Notes under the pieces: generated by a model
Database searches by the model: none
Seen by the model: only the letters and a program-made list of their open reading frames with translations
What the model was told of the DNA's origin: nothing
DNA from: Myxococcales bacterium
GTDB lineage: Bacteria; Myxococcota_A; Polyangia; Polyangiales; Polyangiaceae
Direction: 5' to 3'
DNA length: 64,000 nt
NCBI GenBank assembly: GCA_016720545.1
Contig: JADKKK010000013.1
Span: 1 to 64,000 of the forward strand
Made by a program: the position numbers and the translations under genes
Shown: positions 1 through 8,549 of the stretch, in pieces
Layout of the letters: each line of letters begins with the position of its first letter
How positions within the stretch are numbered: the first letter of the stretch is position 1

Positions 1-18
1 GGTCGCAACCACTTCCTC

Positions 19-657
19 TTGCTGCTTGCACCCATGGCATTTGTGGCTTCAATTCTTATCGGCATCGTGCGCGCCGCCATGGATGTGCATCCCAACACGA
101 TCGTCATCATTGGGGCGGGCAGCGCGCTCGCTCTCGTCGTTGCACGGGATTTTCGACGTACACCGAAGTACATCGTGCGCCTTCGGTCCGCTAGCGGCCG
201 CGAATTCGATCCCGTGAAATCGGGAAATGAGCGCTGGGCGGCCGACGTGGTTCGGGTCATTGATGACGGGATTTCCCACGCGAATCCCGCTGGATACGTC
301 GGGAAGATTGAGGGGGGTCCGGCGGTGACGCTCGGCAAACAATTCGTTCATGCCACGCTTCTTTGCGGCGCTACGGTCGCGGTGCCCTGGTGGGTCGCTT
401 TGTCGGCTACGGGCCCTTCGCAGCCTTCGAGGCCCGAGCGCGCGGAACCGGTGGTCGCTCCGGTTTCCCCGCCGCCCGCGCCTTCGGCGACCGTGCCCTA
501 CTACACCGTGAAGGACGGCGACAGTTGGTGGGCGATCTCACAGAGATTCGGGACAACTCCAGGCGAATTGGCTCGAATGAACGATAGAACCACAGAATCG
601 CGTATTGATCCGGGGGACCGTCTAAAAGTGCCGACTCGAGTGAAGGCACCTGAATAG
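19..657 (+). CDS. Membrane protein with C-terminal LysM domain, possibly 5'-truncated
   Basis: The protein starts with two hydrophobic segments (about residues 2-20 and 25-42) and has a third near 115-135. A Pro/Ala-rich linker follows, and then one LysM domain from about residue 160 that opens with YYTVKDGDSWWAISQRFG and ends in the typical PGDRLKVP. LysM domains bind peptidoglycan or other GlcNAc polymers, so the protein is probably membrane-anchored with a wall-binding tail. The frame stays open to base 1, so the real start may lie outside the window; TTG at 19 and ATG at 34 are the internal options. Codon use is visibly more AT-rich than in the neighbours. The stop codon lies inside the first copy of a perfect 32-bp tandem duplication. 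The domain is clear, but the cellular role is unknown. Confidence 0.75.
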   Translation: MLLAPMAFVASILIGIVRAAMDVHPNTIVIIGAGSALALVVARDFRRTPKYIVRLRSASGREFDPVKSGNERWAADVVRVIDDGISHANPAGYVGKIEGGPAVTLGKQFVHATLLCGATVAVPWWVALSATGPSQPSRPERAEPVVAPVSPPPAPSATVPYYTVKDGDSWWAISQRFGTTPGELARMNDRTTESRIDPGDRLKVPTRVKAPE

Positions 658-690
658 GAGTGCCGACTCGAGTGAAGGCACCTGAATAGG
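627..690. repeat. Perfect 32-bp tandem duplication spanning a stop codon
   Basis: Bases 627-658 and 659-690 are identical and directly adjacent. The first copy holds the last codons and the TAG stop of the LysM gene; the second lies in the spacer before the convergent cdsA gene. The unit is not a multiple of three, and translation stops before the second copy, so the coding effect is nil. It looks like a recent duplication by slippage or unequal exchange. Confidence 0.95.
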
Positions 691-715
691 GCAACTCGCC
701 GCTCTTCGTCGACCG

Positions 716-1567
716 TCACGTCGTCCACACGACGTAGAGATAGACCACGACCGAGGTCATCATCAGCGCGTCCACCCGATCGAGGATGCCGCCGTGGCCG
801 GGCACGATCGCGCCGGAGTCCTTCACCCCCGTGGAGCGCTTCAAGACCGACTCGCCGAGATCGCCGGCCTGCCCCAGCGCCGTCGCGCCGAGCGCGAGCG
901 GGACCCCGTGGAGCAACGGCAGATCGGGCAGCAGCACGGCGCGCGTGAGGAACATCCCGAAGAGGCCACCCGCGAGGCCGCCGATCGCGCCCTCCACGGT
1001 CTTCTTGGGTGACACGGCCTCGTAGAGCTTGTGCTTGCCCAGGAAGCGCCCGGCGAAATACCCGCCCGTGTCGCTCATCCACGCGAAGAAGAACGTGAGC
1101 AGCACGAACCCCGGGCCACGCGCCCCGAGATCGCGCTTCATCACCCCCATGAGGGCGAGCGAGCTCCCGATGAAGAGCGGCCCCATGCTCATGGCGGAGG
1201 CCCGCAGCGCCGCGGTCTTGATGTCGCCGAGGCGGATGAGCGTCGAGAGCGGCCCGAACATGCTGACCACGAGCAAGGTCGTGAGCAGCACGCGCGGGTC
1301 CTTCACGCCGAAGTAGGTGCCGAGCGACGCGCCCACCGTCATCGCGACGCCCATCGCCTGCGAGGGGCGATCGCCCGGGTGGGTCATGGAGAACAGCTCG
1401 TAGGCGCCGATGATCGAGGCGGGCAGCACGAGCATGTAGAAGCCCCACGAGGGGCCCTTGAGGAGCAGCAGCAAGATGAGCGGCACCCCCACGAGCGCGG
1501 TCGTCGCGCGGACCGCTAGGTTCCGGTTGGGGCTCACGGTCTCGCTCTTTGCGGCGGGCTCAGCCAT
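716..1567 (-). CDS. cdsA: Phosphatidate cytidylyltransferase
   Basis: This 283-residue polytopic membrane protein makes CDP-diacylglycerol from phosphatidic acid and CTP, the branch point to phosphatidylglycerol, cardiolipin and phosphatidylethanolamine. The C-terminal family signature is complete: SVLKRSTGVKDSG, then HGGILDRVD. A conserved SDTGGYFAGRFLGKHK segment sits about residues 175-190. The chosen ATG at 1567 begins MAEPAAKS, just before the first hydrophobic segment; an open frame runs further upstream but is Arg/Gly-rich and unlike protein. Length is normal for the family. uppS lies about 1.2 kb upstream on the same strand, as in the common uppS-cdsA order, but two other genes intervene here. 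Confidence 0.95.
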   Translation of the reverse strand: MAEPAAKSETVSPNRNLAVRATTALVGVPLILLLLLKGPSWGFYMLVLPASIIGAYELFSMTHPGDRPSQAMGVAMTVGASLGTYFGVKDPRVLLTTLLVVSMFGPLSTLIRLGDIKTAALRASAMSMGPLFIGSSLALMGVMKRDLGARGPGFVLLTFFFAWMSDTGGYFAGRFLGKHKLYEAVSPKKTVEGAIGGLAGGLFGMFLTRAVLLPDLPLLHGVPLALGATALGQAGDLGESVLKRSTGVKDSGAIVPGHGGILDRVDALMMTSVVVYLYVVWTT

Positions 1568-1747
1568 GCGGATCCCACCGAATAGCACGACTCCCGCGCC
1601 GCCCGCCGGACAACCGCGTGACTCCCGCCGCGCCGTCCGTCGCCTTCTGCCTGCCGGCCCCACGCGCGCGCGCGCCGCTCGCCCGCCCCCTCCGACCGCT
1701 CGCGGCCTGCGCGGTCGCCCGCGCGCGTGGCTCGCGCACAGTGCGGC

Positions 1748-2254
1748 ATGGCCCTCCACCTCCGCGAGCGACGCTCGCTCTCCCTCGCCGTCCTCCGTGG
1801 TCTCCGCGACGGTTCGCCCACCGGCCCGGCACGCGCGCGGCTCGGCCTCGCGGTCGTGCTCTCGATCATCCTCGTCGCGATCGTCCTCGACGACTCGGGC
1901 AACCTCCGCGAGCCCGTGGGGCTCATCACGTCGCTGCCGCTCGGCGATAAGGTGTGTCATTTCGGCATGTTCGGACTTCTCGGGTTCTTCGTCGCGCGGG
2001 TCTTCCCCGCCCCGTCGGTCCCCGGAACCGGCGGCCGCGTGCCCGCCTTCGTGGCGCTCGCGTTCCTGCTCACGGCCCTCGAGGAGCTCTCGCAGGCGTG
2101 GATCCCGTGGCGCCACTGCGACCCGTTCGATCTGCTCGCCGACGGCGCGGGCATGGCCCTCTTCACGTGGCTGGCGGTGAGAGATCGGCCGGCGGCTCTC
2201 CCGGTCGCTCAGCCGGCGGCGTCCACCCCGCCGACAGGAGAAACCTGCGGATGA
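1748..2254 (+). CDS. VanZ-family membrane protein
   Basis: The 168-residue protein has about four hydrophobic segments. It carries the VanZ-family motifs GDKVCHFGMFGLLGFF (about residues 58-73) and EELSQAWIPWR followed by DPFDLLADGAGM. VanZ was first linked to teicoplanin resistance, but most family members, including this one, have no proven function. ATG 1748 is preferred over a GTG seven codons upstream. Its 3' end overlaps the convergent gene at 2163-2789 by 92 bp, so either stop could reflect a slightly different true gene end. It runs opposite to cdsA, uppS and its other neighbours. Confidence 0.8.
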   Translation: MALHLRERRSLSLAVLRGLRDGSPTGPARARLGLAVVLSIILVAIVLDDSGNLREPVGLITSLPLGDKVCHFGMFGLLGFFVARVFPAPSVPGTGGRVPAFVALAFLLTALEELSQAWIPWRHCDPFDLLADGAGMALFTWLAVRDRPAALPVAQPAASTPPTGETCG

Positions 2255-2789
2255 GCGGGAGCCATTCGAAGCACTCGCTCTGCGAGACGGCCAGCTCGAG
2301 CAGCGGCGTGGCGCTCGCCCCTCGTGAGCGCGTGCGAAACACGATGTGCGCGCGCCCCCGCGCAGACTCCATCAGCACGCCGCGCACTCCGTGGCCACCG
2401 CCGACGAGAAAGCCAGGCTCGTCCTCCTCGGCGAGCCCGACGGATTGAAGCTCGGCGAACGGGATCTGCACCGTCGCGCCGCTCGGCCACTCGAGGGTGA
2501 GCACCTGCGAGACGGCGGTGAGCTTCACGCGTGAGAGCCGCCGCTCACGCCGCTTTCTCAGGGCGAAGAGGACCCCGCCCAGCACGAGCACGCCGAGCAA
2601 CGCGACCGTGGGCGGCGCGAGACCGCACAGCGCCAGCGAGACCGCGGCGAAAAACGCGGCCTGCTTGCCGTTCTCGTGCCCGTAGTCCTCCATGGCGAGC
2701 GTGGTCGACACGAGCGCCAGCGTCGAGGGGACGTCGCCGGCGCGCACCCCGGCGGCCCTGTATGGCGTCACGGCCTCACGCGACCGCAT
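2163..2789 (-). CDS. Uncharacterised membrane protein
   Basis: I do not recognise this 208-residue protein. Two adjoining hydrophobic segments (about residues 45-75) are followed by a basic stretch (RKRRERRLSR) and a soluble domain with regular beta-type pattern (KLTAVSQVLTLEWPSG onward), as in small PH-like membrane proteins. ATG 2789 is used; ATG 2693 would give a version lacking the first 32 residues and start closer to the membrane segment. It lies 27 bp downstream of uppS on the same strand, so the two may be co-transcribed. The 3' end overlaps the VanZ gene tail to tail. Confidence 0.6.
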   Translation of the reverse strand: MRSREAVTPYRAAGVRAGDVPSTLALVSTTLAMEDYGHENGKQAAFFAAVSLALCGLAPPTVALLGVLVLGGVLFALRKRRERRLSRVKLTAVSQVLTLEWPSGATVQIPFAELQSVGLAEEDEPGFLVGGGHGVRGVLMESARGRAHIVFRTRSRGASATPLLELAVSQSECFEWLPLIRRFLLSAGWTPPAERPGEPPADLSPPAT

Positions 2790-2816
2790 CCACGGCCTCG
2801 CACCGCTGGCACCGCG

Positions 2817-3608
2817 TCAGCCCGCGAGCCGGACCTCGTCGAGCGCGCTCGCGATCGCGGGCGCGGGCGCACCCACGAGGCCAAAACGCCGCTCGCGCTG
2901 CTGGTAGCTCGCGACCGCCGCGTAGAGGTGCTCGGCTTGGTAGTCGGGCCAGAGGGCATCCTCGAAGTAGAGCTCGGCGTAGGCGAGCCCGTAGAGCAAG
3001 AAGTTCGAGATGCGGTGCTCGCCCCCCGTGCGAATCACGAGGTCGGGGTCGCCCACGGTGAGGCTCGGCATGAGCCCGTGGAGCGCGTCGGCCGTGATCT
3101 CTTCGGGAGAACACTCGCCCGCGGCCACGCGCGCGGCGAGCTCCCGCGCGGCCTGCGCGATCTCTTCGCGGCCGCCGTAGCTCAGCGCCAGGGTGAGCGT
3201 CATGTCGGTCTTGTTGGCGCTCTCCTGGCGGAGCGGGTCGAGCACGGCCCGGACGATGCCGGGCAAGCGCCCGATGTTGCCGATCGCGTTCAAGCGGATT
3301 CCGTTGTCGAGCAGCTCGTCGCGCTCCGACACGAGAAACTCGCGGAGCAGCACCCAGAGGGCGTCGACCTCCTCGCCCGGGCGCGCCCAGTTCTGTTCGC
3401 TGAAGGCGTAGAGGGTGAGGGCCGACAGTCCGAGGCGGCGCGCAGCGCGGACGACGCGACGCACGGAGAGGGAGCCCTCGCGGTGGCCGTCGGCGCGATC
3501 GAGGCCGCGCATCTGCGCCCACCGACCGTTCCCGTCCATGATGATCCCGACGTGGGACGGGAGATTTCGGGCTTCGACGACGATGGGTTCGGTCACGGGC
3601 ACGGGCAC
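2817..3608 (-). CDS. uppS: Isoprenyl transferase (undecaprenyl diphosphate synthase)
   Basis: This cis-prenyltransferase condenses isopentenyl diphosphate onto farnesyl diphosphate to give the C55 carrier lipid for cell-wall synthesis. Visible motifs are HVGIIMDGNGRWA (the catalytic Asp and substrate-binding loop), DGHREG, LTLYAFSEQNW and the C-terminal DPDLVIRTGGEHRISNFLLY followed by AYAELYF. The usual RTSGE is RTGGE here. I chose GTG 3608 because a GAAAGG Shine-Dalgarno lies nine bases upstream; a TTG at 3650 would add 14 poorly conserved residues. Length (263) is typical. The downstream membrane protein follows after 27 bp, and cdsA lies further on. Confidence 0.93.
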   Translation of the reverse strand: MPVPVTEPIVVEARNLPSHVGIIMDGNGRWAQMRGLDRADGHREGSLSVRRVVRAARRLGLSALTLYAFSEQNWARPGEEVDALWVLLREFLVSERDELLDNGIRLNAIGNIGRLPGIVRAVLDPLRQESANKTDMTLTLALSYGGREEIAQAARELAARVAAGECSPEEITADALHGLMPSLTVGDPDLVIRTGGEHRISNFLLYGLAYAELYFEDALWPDYQAEHLYAAVASYQQRERRFGLVGAPAPAIASALDEVRLAG

Positions 3609-3834
3609 GGGGGGAAGCCTTTCGCTATCACGGAGCCCCCCACGCCGCAATGTGTCGTGGGCGGGAGGCGGCGGGCGGGCCGGAGAGCAGAATGGTCGGC
3701 GGCTCGCTCACTCAGGGTAGCGCGCGGCCGGCGCGAGCGACCGGCAGCGGACGAAGGCTTGCGACCGCCCGTCGACGGGTTTCGACCGGCCCGGCAGGCG
3801 GCAGGACGCGGCGAGGGTGTGGTAAGCGAGGGGC

Positions 3835-5106
3835 ATGCTCGTCACGCTCCGACTCCGCCTCTCCGCCCACGACGCCCACTACGCCGGCGAGCTCGTCGAC
3901 GGCGCCCGCATGCTCGGGCTCTTCGGCGACGTCGCCACCGAGCTGCTCATCCGCCTCGACGGCGACGAGGGCCTCTTCCGCGCCTACGAGAGCGTCGAGT
4001 TCCTCGCGCCGGTGTTCGCGGGCGACTACATCGAGGTCGAGTGCGAGCTGTTGTCGGTCGGCAACACGAGCCGTCGCATGCGCTTCGAGGCGCGCAAGGT
4101 CGTCACCAACATTCGGCGCCCGGGGGTCCCCGCCAGCGCGGCCGAGCTGCTCGCCGAGCCCGTCGTCGTGTGCCGCGCGGTCGGCACCTGCGTGGTGCCG
4201 AAGGAGCTGCAGCGCCAGAAGGCCCTGCCCTCTGGCGTCCTCGCGGCGCGATCGCCGCGGGAGCTCGGCCCGGGCACCGAGCGGCGCGAGCTCGTCCTCG
4301 CCGCCGCGATCGTGGGCGCCGAAGTCACACGCGACCAGACGCCCTATCTACCTATCACTGCTCAGGAAATCGCCGACGAGGCGGCCCGCTGCCGCGAGGC
4401 CGGGTGCGCTGTCATCCACCTGCACGTGCGCGACGCCGACGGCTCCCCCACCCAGGCGCGCGAGCGCTTCGCCGAGGCGATCGAGGCGATCACGCAGAAG
4501 ACCGACTGCATCGTGCAGACCTCCACCGGCGGGGCCGTGGGCATGAGCATCGCCGAGCGCGCCGGACCGCTCGGGTGCCGCCCGGAGATGGCGACGCTGA
4601 ACCTCGGCACGGTGAACTTCGGCGACGACGTGTTCGTGAACACGCGCCCGGACATCCGCGGGCTCGCGCGGCTCATCCGCGACGCAGGCAGCGTCCCCGA
4701 GCTCGAGTGCTACGAGGTCGGCCACGTCGAGGAGGGGCTCGCGCTCGCGAAGGAGGGCCTGCTCTCCGCGCCGTACCACTTCCAGTTCGTCCTCGGCATC
4801 GCCGGGGCGATCGGCGCCAGCGAGGAGAACCTGCGCACCCTCGTCGCGCGGCTCCCGCCCGACGCGACCTGGGCCGTAGCCGCCGTGGGGCGTCATCAGC
4901 GCCCGATGACCGAGCTCGCGATGCGGCTCGGCGGTCACGCGCGCGTCGGCCTGGAGGACAACATCTACCTGGAGAAGGGCGTGCTCGCGAAGGGCTCGGC
5001 GCCCCTCGTGGCGCGCGCCGCCGAGTACGCGCGCAGCATCGGCCGGACGCCGCTCGAGCCGGAGCAGGCGCGCGCCCACCTCGGCCTGCCGTCCCGCCGC
5101 GTGTAG
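3835..5106 (+). CDS. Kal-Kce fusion: 3-aminobutyryl-CoA ammonia-lyase / 3-keto-5-aminohexanoate cleavage enzyme
   Basis: Two enzymes of the lysine-fermentation route are joined in one 423-residue chain. Residues 1-125 form a Kal-type hotdog domain (AHDAHYAGELVDGARM, GDVATELLIRLDGDEGLFRA, VGNTSRRMRFEARK), which would remove ammonia from 3-aminobutyryl-CoA to give crotonyl-CoA. Residues 150-420 are a Kce/BKACE (DUF849) barrel with the zinc-site HLH at 195-197 (VIHLHVRD), STGGAVGMS and GLEDN near 374; Kce uses acetyl-CoA to cleave 3-keto-5-aminohexanoate to 3-aminobutyryl-CoA and acetoacetate. The two steps are consecutive. The other kam/kdd pathway genes are not nearby. ATG 3835 follows GAGGGG. 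The exact substrate of the BKACE half cannot be read from sequence. Confidence 0.85.
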   Translation: MLVTLRLRLSAHDAHYAGELVDGARMLGLFGDVATELLIRLDGDEGLFRAYESVEFLAPVFAGDYIEVECELLSVGNTSRRMRFEARKVVTNIRRPGVPASAAELLAEPVVVCRAVGTCVVPKELQRQKALPSGVLAARSPRELGPGTERRELVLAAAIVGAEVTRDQTPYLPITAQEIADEAARCREAGCAVIHLHVRDADGSPTQARERFAEAIEAITQKTDCIVQTSTGGAVGMSIAERAGPLGCRPEMATLNLGTVNFGDDVFVNTRPDIRGLARLIRDAGSVPELECYEVGHVEEGLALAKEGLLSAPYHFQFVLGIAGAIGASEENLRTLVARLPPDATWAVAAVGRHQRPMTELAMRLGGHARVGLEDNIYLEKGVLAKGSAPLVARAAEYARSIGRTPLEPEQARAHLGLPSRRV

Positions 5107-5190
5107 GGCGCGGGCGGGAAAAGCCTGCGGACTACAACGACTCGACGCCCACCGACGGAGCACACGTGGGGACGTGGGGGCGCTACCGCG

Positions 5191-7074
5191 CTACCGCACC
5201 CACCTGGCCGAGGGGATCGACTCACGCGGTGGGCACGCGACGACGGGCAGCTCCAAGCGAAAGAGCGTGGCGAACTCGCCGCTCGACTGAGCCTCGAGCT
5301 CTCCGCCGTGGGCGCGCAAGATGGCGCGCGCGAGCGACAACCCGAGCCCCAGGCTCCCCATGTTGCGCGCGCTCTCGGCGTGCTCGAAGGCGCGAAACAG
5401 GGCCTCTCGCTCCTCCGGCGTGAGCGCGCTCGCGAGCCCTTGCGACTCCACGTCGACGCGCACGCGGCCCTCGGTGAGCGACAGCGCCCGGAGTCGCACC
5501 CCCTTGCTCCCGAGGCGCGCGGCCGAGAGCAGCACGAGCGTGAGCGCCTGCGCCACCCGCGCGCCGTCGGCGGTGACGCGTGGGAGATCCGGCTGCAGCT
5601 CCGCGACGATGCGTGACCCCTCGAGCTCGCGCGCGTCCGCGACCGCGGCGCTCACGAGATCCTCGACGCGGGCCTCCTCGATCGTGAGGTCGAGGGCCCC
5701 GGCGTCGGCGCGGGACGCGTCGAGGATGGTGCGCACGAGGTGCAAGAGCTCGCGCCCGCGCTGCTCGATGATGGCGAGGCTCTCTCGCTGGCCGTCGGTG
5801 AGGGGCTGCCGCTTGACGAGCTCCGCGAAGCCGAGGACCGCGTTCAGCGGCGCCTTGAGGTCGTGGCTCATGGACGCGAGGAAGAGGCCACGCGTCTGCT
5901 CGACCCGCCGCTTCGCCACGATGGCGTCTTCCTGCGCGAAGGCGAACTCACGGAAGATCGTGCCCAGGCGCTCGATAGCGTCCGTCATCGCGCGCACGGG
6001 GCGGAACGTGGCCTTTTTGCGCACCCGCAGGCCCCGGAGCACGTCGCGCGCGCCCATCGCCTCGACCTGCAGCCGCGCGACCTCGACATCGTGCGAGAGG
6101 GCGGAGCCGAGGCGACTGCCCAACATCAGGGCGAAGCCGATGCCGAGCCCCGCGACGGCGAACACCAGGCTGAGCCCGGCGCCCGGCTCACCCGCGTCGA
6201 AGCGCACGACGACCGACTGCGCGCTCGCGTTCGCGACGACGAGGGGCGCGCGCACGGTGATCTCACCGCGCTGATCGGACACGGCGCGCACGCCCTCCTG
6301 GGGCTCGTCCGAGAGCGCGAGCGCGTAGCCGTGCTGCTCGGCGGCCTGGCGAACGGCCTCGAAGCCGAGCCGCTCCCCCTCCACGGGCTCGAGCGTAGCC
6401 CGCGCGAGCGCGAGCGCACATTTCACGCGCGCGTCGGCCGCGGCGGCGCGCGAGTGCGCGTAGACGAGGAGGACCGCGCCGACCGCCACGAGCGCCGCGG
6501 GCGTGGCGACGCTGAGCGCCACCCGGGCGGCGACGAGGCTCGTCGACCGCGCGTCGTCGCGCAGCTCCACGAAGGCCTCCTCGCTCACCTTCGGGGAGAT
6601 CTCGGCCATCACCTCGGCGACCTGCGAGCGGAGCATCGTATAGCTCGCGAGCGAGACGCCGCTCACGATCGTGACGACCAGCGCGGCGAGCGCGACGTGC
6701 GTCGAGAGGTCCGCCTTGGCGGAGCGGGTGACGGCGAGGATCGACGCGAGCGCGCTGACGCAGAGGAAGTAGGCCGCCGTGAGGCGGGAGGGCACCCGCT
6801 GGAGCGCCCGCACCGCCTCCGACTCCGGCTCGGTGCCCTCATCCTGCGCGCGGAAGAGCCCTGCGAGAGGCCGCGTCAAAGCGAGCGCGCTGATCGCCAC
6901 GGCGGTGCCGAGGAGCACGAACAGCACCATCCCTACGGGCACGAGCTCGTCGCGCAGCCCCGCGTCGAGCAGCAGCAGGGTGGGCGCGAGCGCCGCGACC
7001 ACTCCGGAGGCCGCGACGTGCGCGGAGAGCTGGAACGCGAGCAGGCGCGCCGCAAAGCGCGTGTGGCCGGTCAC
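5191..7074 (-). CDS. Sensor histidine kinase with degenerate ATPase domain
   Basis: The 627-residue protein has several N-terminal membrane segments (about 15-70, 100-145, 180-205 and 300-320), a HAMP-like helix and a HisKA domain with the phospho-acceptor His404 in ASMSHDLKAPLNAVLGFAEL. The HATPase region is unusual. The N-box (about 508-521) has no asparagine, and the G1 DxGxG motif is replaced by VESQGLAS, while the G2 box is kept (MGSLGLGLSLA). ATP binding may therefore be weak or lost. It overlaps the upstream kinase gene by 4 bp, so the two are co-translated. No response regulator is adjacent. It may work as a partner or regulator of the upstream kinase. Confidence 0.85.
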   Translation of the reverse strand: MTGHTRFAARLLAFQLSAHVAASGVVAALAPTLLLLDAGLRDELVPVGMVLFVLLGTAVAISALALTRPLAGLFRAQDEGTEPESEAVRALQRVPSRLTAAYFLCVSALASILAVTRSAKADLSTHVALAALVVTIVSGVSLASYTMLRSQVAEVMAEISPKVSEEAFVELRDDARSTSLVAARVALSVATPAALVAVGAVLLVYAHSRAAAADARVKCALALARATLEPVEGERLGFEAVRQAAEQHGYALALSDEPQEGVRAVSDQRGEITVRAPLVVANASAQSVVVRFDAGEPGAGLSLVFAVAGLGIGFALMLGSRLGSALSHDVEVARLQVEAMGARDVLRGLRVRKKATFRPVRAMTDAIERLGTIFREFAFAQEDAIVAKRRVEQTRGLFLASMSHDLKAPLNAVLGFAELVKRQPLTDGQRESLAIIEQRGRELLHLVRTILDASRADAGALDLTIEEARVEDLVSAAVADARELEGSRIVAELQPDLPRVTADGARVAQALTLVLLSAARLGSKGVRLRALSLTEGRVRVDVESQGLASALTPEEREALFRAFEHAESARNMGSLGLGLSLARAILRAHGGELEAQSSGEFATLFRLELPVVACPPRESIPSARWVR

Positions 7075-8549
7075 GCCGCCCCCCCTGTCGACGGCGGCGG
7101 CGCCGAAGGCGTGACAACCATCGGAAACGAAAGGAAAAATGTCGTACCAACGCCGATCTCGCTCTCGAGCCGGATGGTGCCCCCGTGCGCGAGCACGAGG
7201 CGTCGTGCGATCGCGAGGCCGAGGCCCGAGCCACGGCGCATCCCGCGCTCGTTGGTGGCCTGTCGGTAGTCCTCGAAGACGAGCGACTGCTCCTCGGGCG
7301 CGATGCCCCGCCCCGTGTCGGAGACGGCGATCGTGACGGCGCGCCCGTCCACGCCGAGGGTGACCGCGACGGTCCCCCGCTCGGTGAACTTCACGGCGTT
7401 GCTCACGAGGTTGCCGACGACCTGCCGCAGCCTGCGAGGATCGACGTGCGCGAACAGCGGACCGTCGCCCCGCACCTCGAGCTCGATCGGGCGGCCACCG
7501 AGCGAGAGACGGGCCTCACGCACGACGTCAGTGCAGACGTGGACGACGTCGACGGCGGAGACCGCGAGCTTGAGTTGACCGCTCTCGATCGCCGAGAACT
7601 CGAGGATGTCGTTGATGAGCGAGAGCAAGTGCTGACCCGAGCCGCGGATCTGCTCCACCTCCTCGCGCGCCGCCGCCGACAGGGGGCCGTCGACCTCTTG
7701 CACGAGCAGGTCGGAGAACCCAAGGATGGCGTTCAGCGGGCTGCGCAGCTCGTGGCTCACGGCGGCGAGGAACGCCGCGCGATCGCGGTCCGCAGCGCGC
7801 GCTCGCGAGAGGTGGTCGTGATACGCCCGCTCCGCCGACGTGAAGCGCACGACGAGGCGATTGAACGCGACCGCGAGGCCGCCGATCTCGTCGATCGCGC
7901 GGATGGGCACGAGCTCGCCCGCCGGCGCCGAGCGGACCTTCGCCATCCCCTCGATCCGTCGTGTCAGGAAGTCGATATCTCGACCCGCATCGCGCGTCAC
8001 GGCGAAGGCCACGGCGGCCGCCGCGAACACGAGCAGCGTGGTCAACGCGATGAGCGAGTCGATGAGGCGCGACTCCCCCTCGGCCGCGGGCGGCCGACGC
8101 GCCACGAGCACGAGCCAGGGCCCCGCGCGCACACGCCTGGCCACGAAATACGCCGTCCCGAGCCGCGTGGACGTCTCGCCGGTGCCCCGCTCGACCCACC
8201 GGGCCACCTCCGCCCGCTCGACCCCGCCGAGCGACGCGTCGACGAGCACGACGCCGTCGGCGTCGACCAGGAAGCCCTCGGCGGCCGTCCTCCGCACCGC
8301 CAGCCGCAACGCGCGCTCGCGCCCCGCAGGCGAGAGCGGCCCAAGCCGCGCGGCCAGCACGTCGGACAGCACCTCGACGCGCGCGCGCGCGTCCTGCTCC
8401 GAAGCGGCCCGGAGCTGACGGACCCCGAGCGCGCCGATCGCCACCGCGAGCAGCAAGCCGAGCGCCACCACCACCATCGGCGCGAGCGCCGCCAGCGACA
8501 CGGGGCGCGCGGGGCGCCGGAGGGGCGGCCACGGCTTTTCGGCGATCAT
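7071..8549 (-). CDS. Sensor histidine kinase
   Basis: This 492-residue kinase has a membrane segment at about 19-42, an extracytoplasmic sensor region (about 45-155), a second membrane segment (about 163-183), a HAMP linker and a complete kinase core. The core holds His266 in AVSHELRSPLNAILGFSDL, the N-box NLVSNAVKF, G1 DTGRGI and G2 GSGLGLAI. All catalytic boxes are intact, in contrast to the overlapping downstream kinase. ATG 8549 (MIAEKPWPPL) is chosen because it places the signal anchor near the N-terminus; the frame is open for 81 more codons but that extension looks non-coding. The signal sensed and the cognate regulator are unknown. Confidence 0.88.
   Translation of the reverse strand: MIAEKPWPPLRRPARPVSLAALAPMVVVALGLLLAVAIGALGVRQLRAASEQDARARVEVLSDVLAARLGPLSPAGRERALRLAVRRTAAEGFLVDADGVVLVDASLGGVERAEVARWVERGTGETSTRLGTAYFVARRVRAGPWLVLVARRPPAAEGESRLIDSLIALTTLLVFAAAAVAFAVTRDAGRDIDFLTRRIEGMAKVRSAPAGELVPIRAIDEIGGLAVAFNRLVVRFTSAERAYHDHLSRARAADRDRAAFLAAVSHELRSPLNAILGFSDLLVQEVDGPLSAAAREEVEQIRGSGQHLLSLINDILEFSAIESGQLKLAVSAVDVVHVCTDVVREARLSLGGRPIELEVRGDGPLFAHVDPRRLRQVVGNLVSNAVKFTERGTVAVTLGVDGRAVTIAVSDTGRGIAPEEQSLVFEDYRQATNERGMRRGSGLGLAIARRLVLAHGGTIRLESEIGVGTTFFLSFPMVVTPSAPPPSTGGAA

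Noticed and set aside
2676..5423. A 915-codon plus-strand frame covering uppS and kal-kce
   Set aside because: It runs antisense to uppS and out of frame with Kal-Kce; no recognisable domain or ribosome site.
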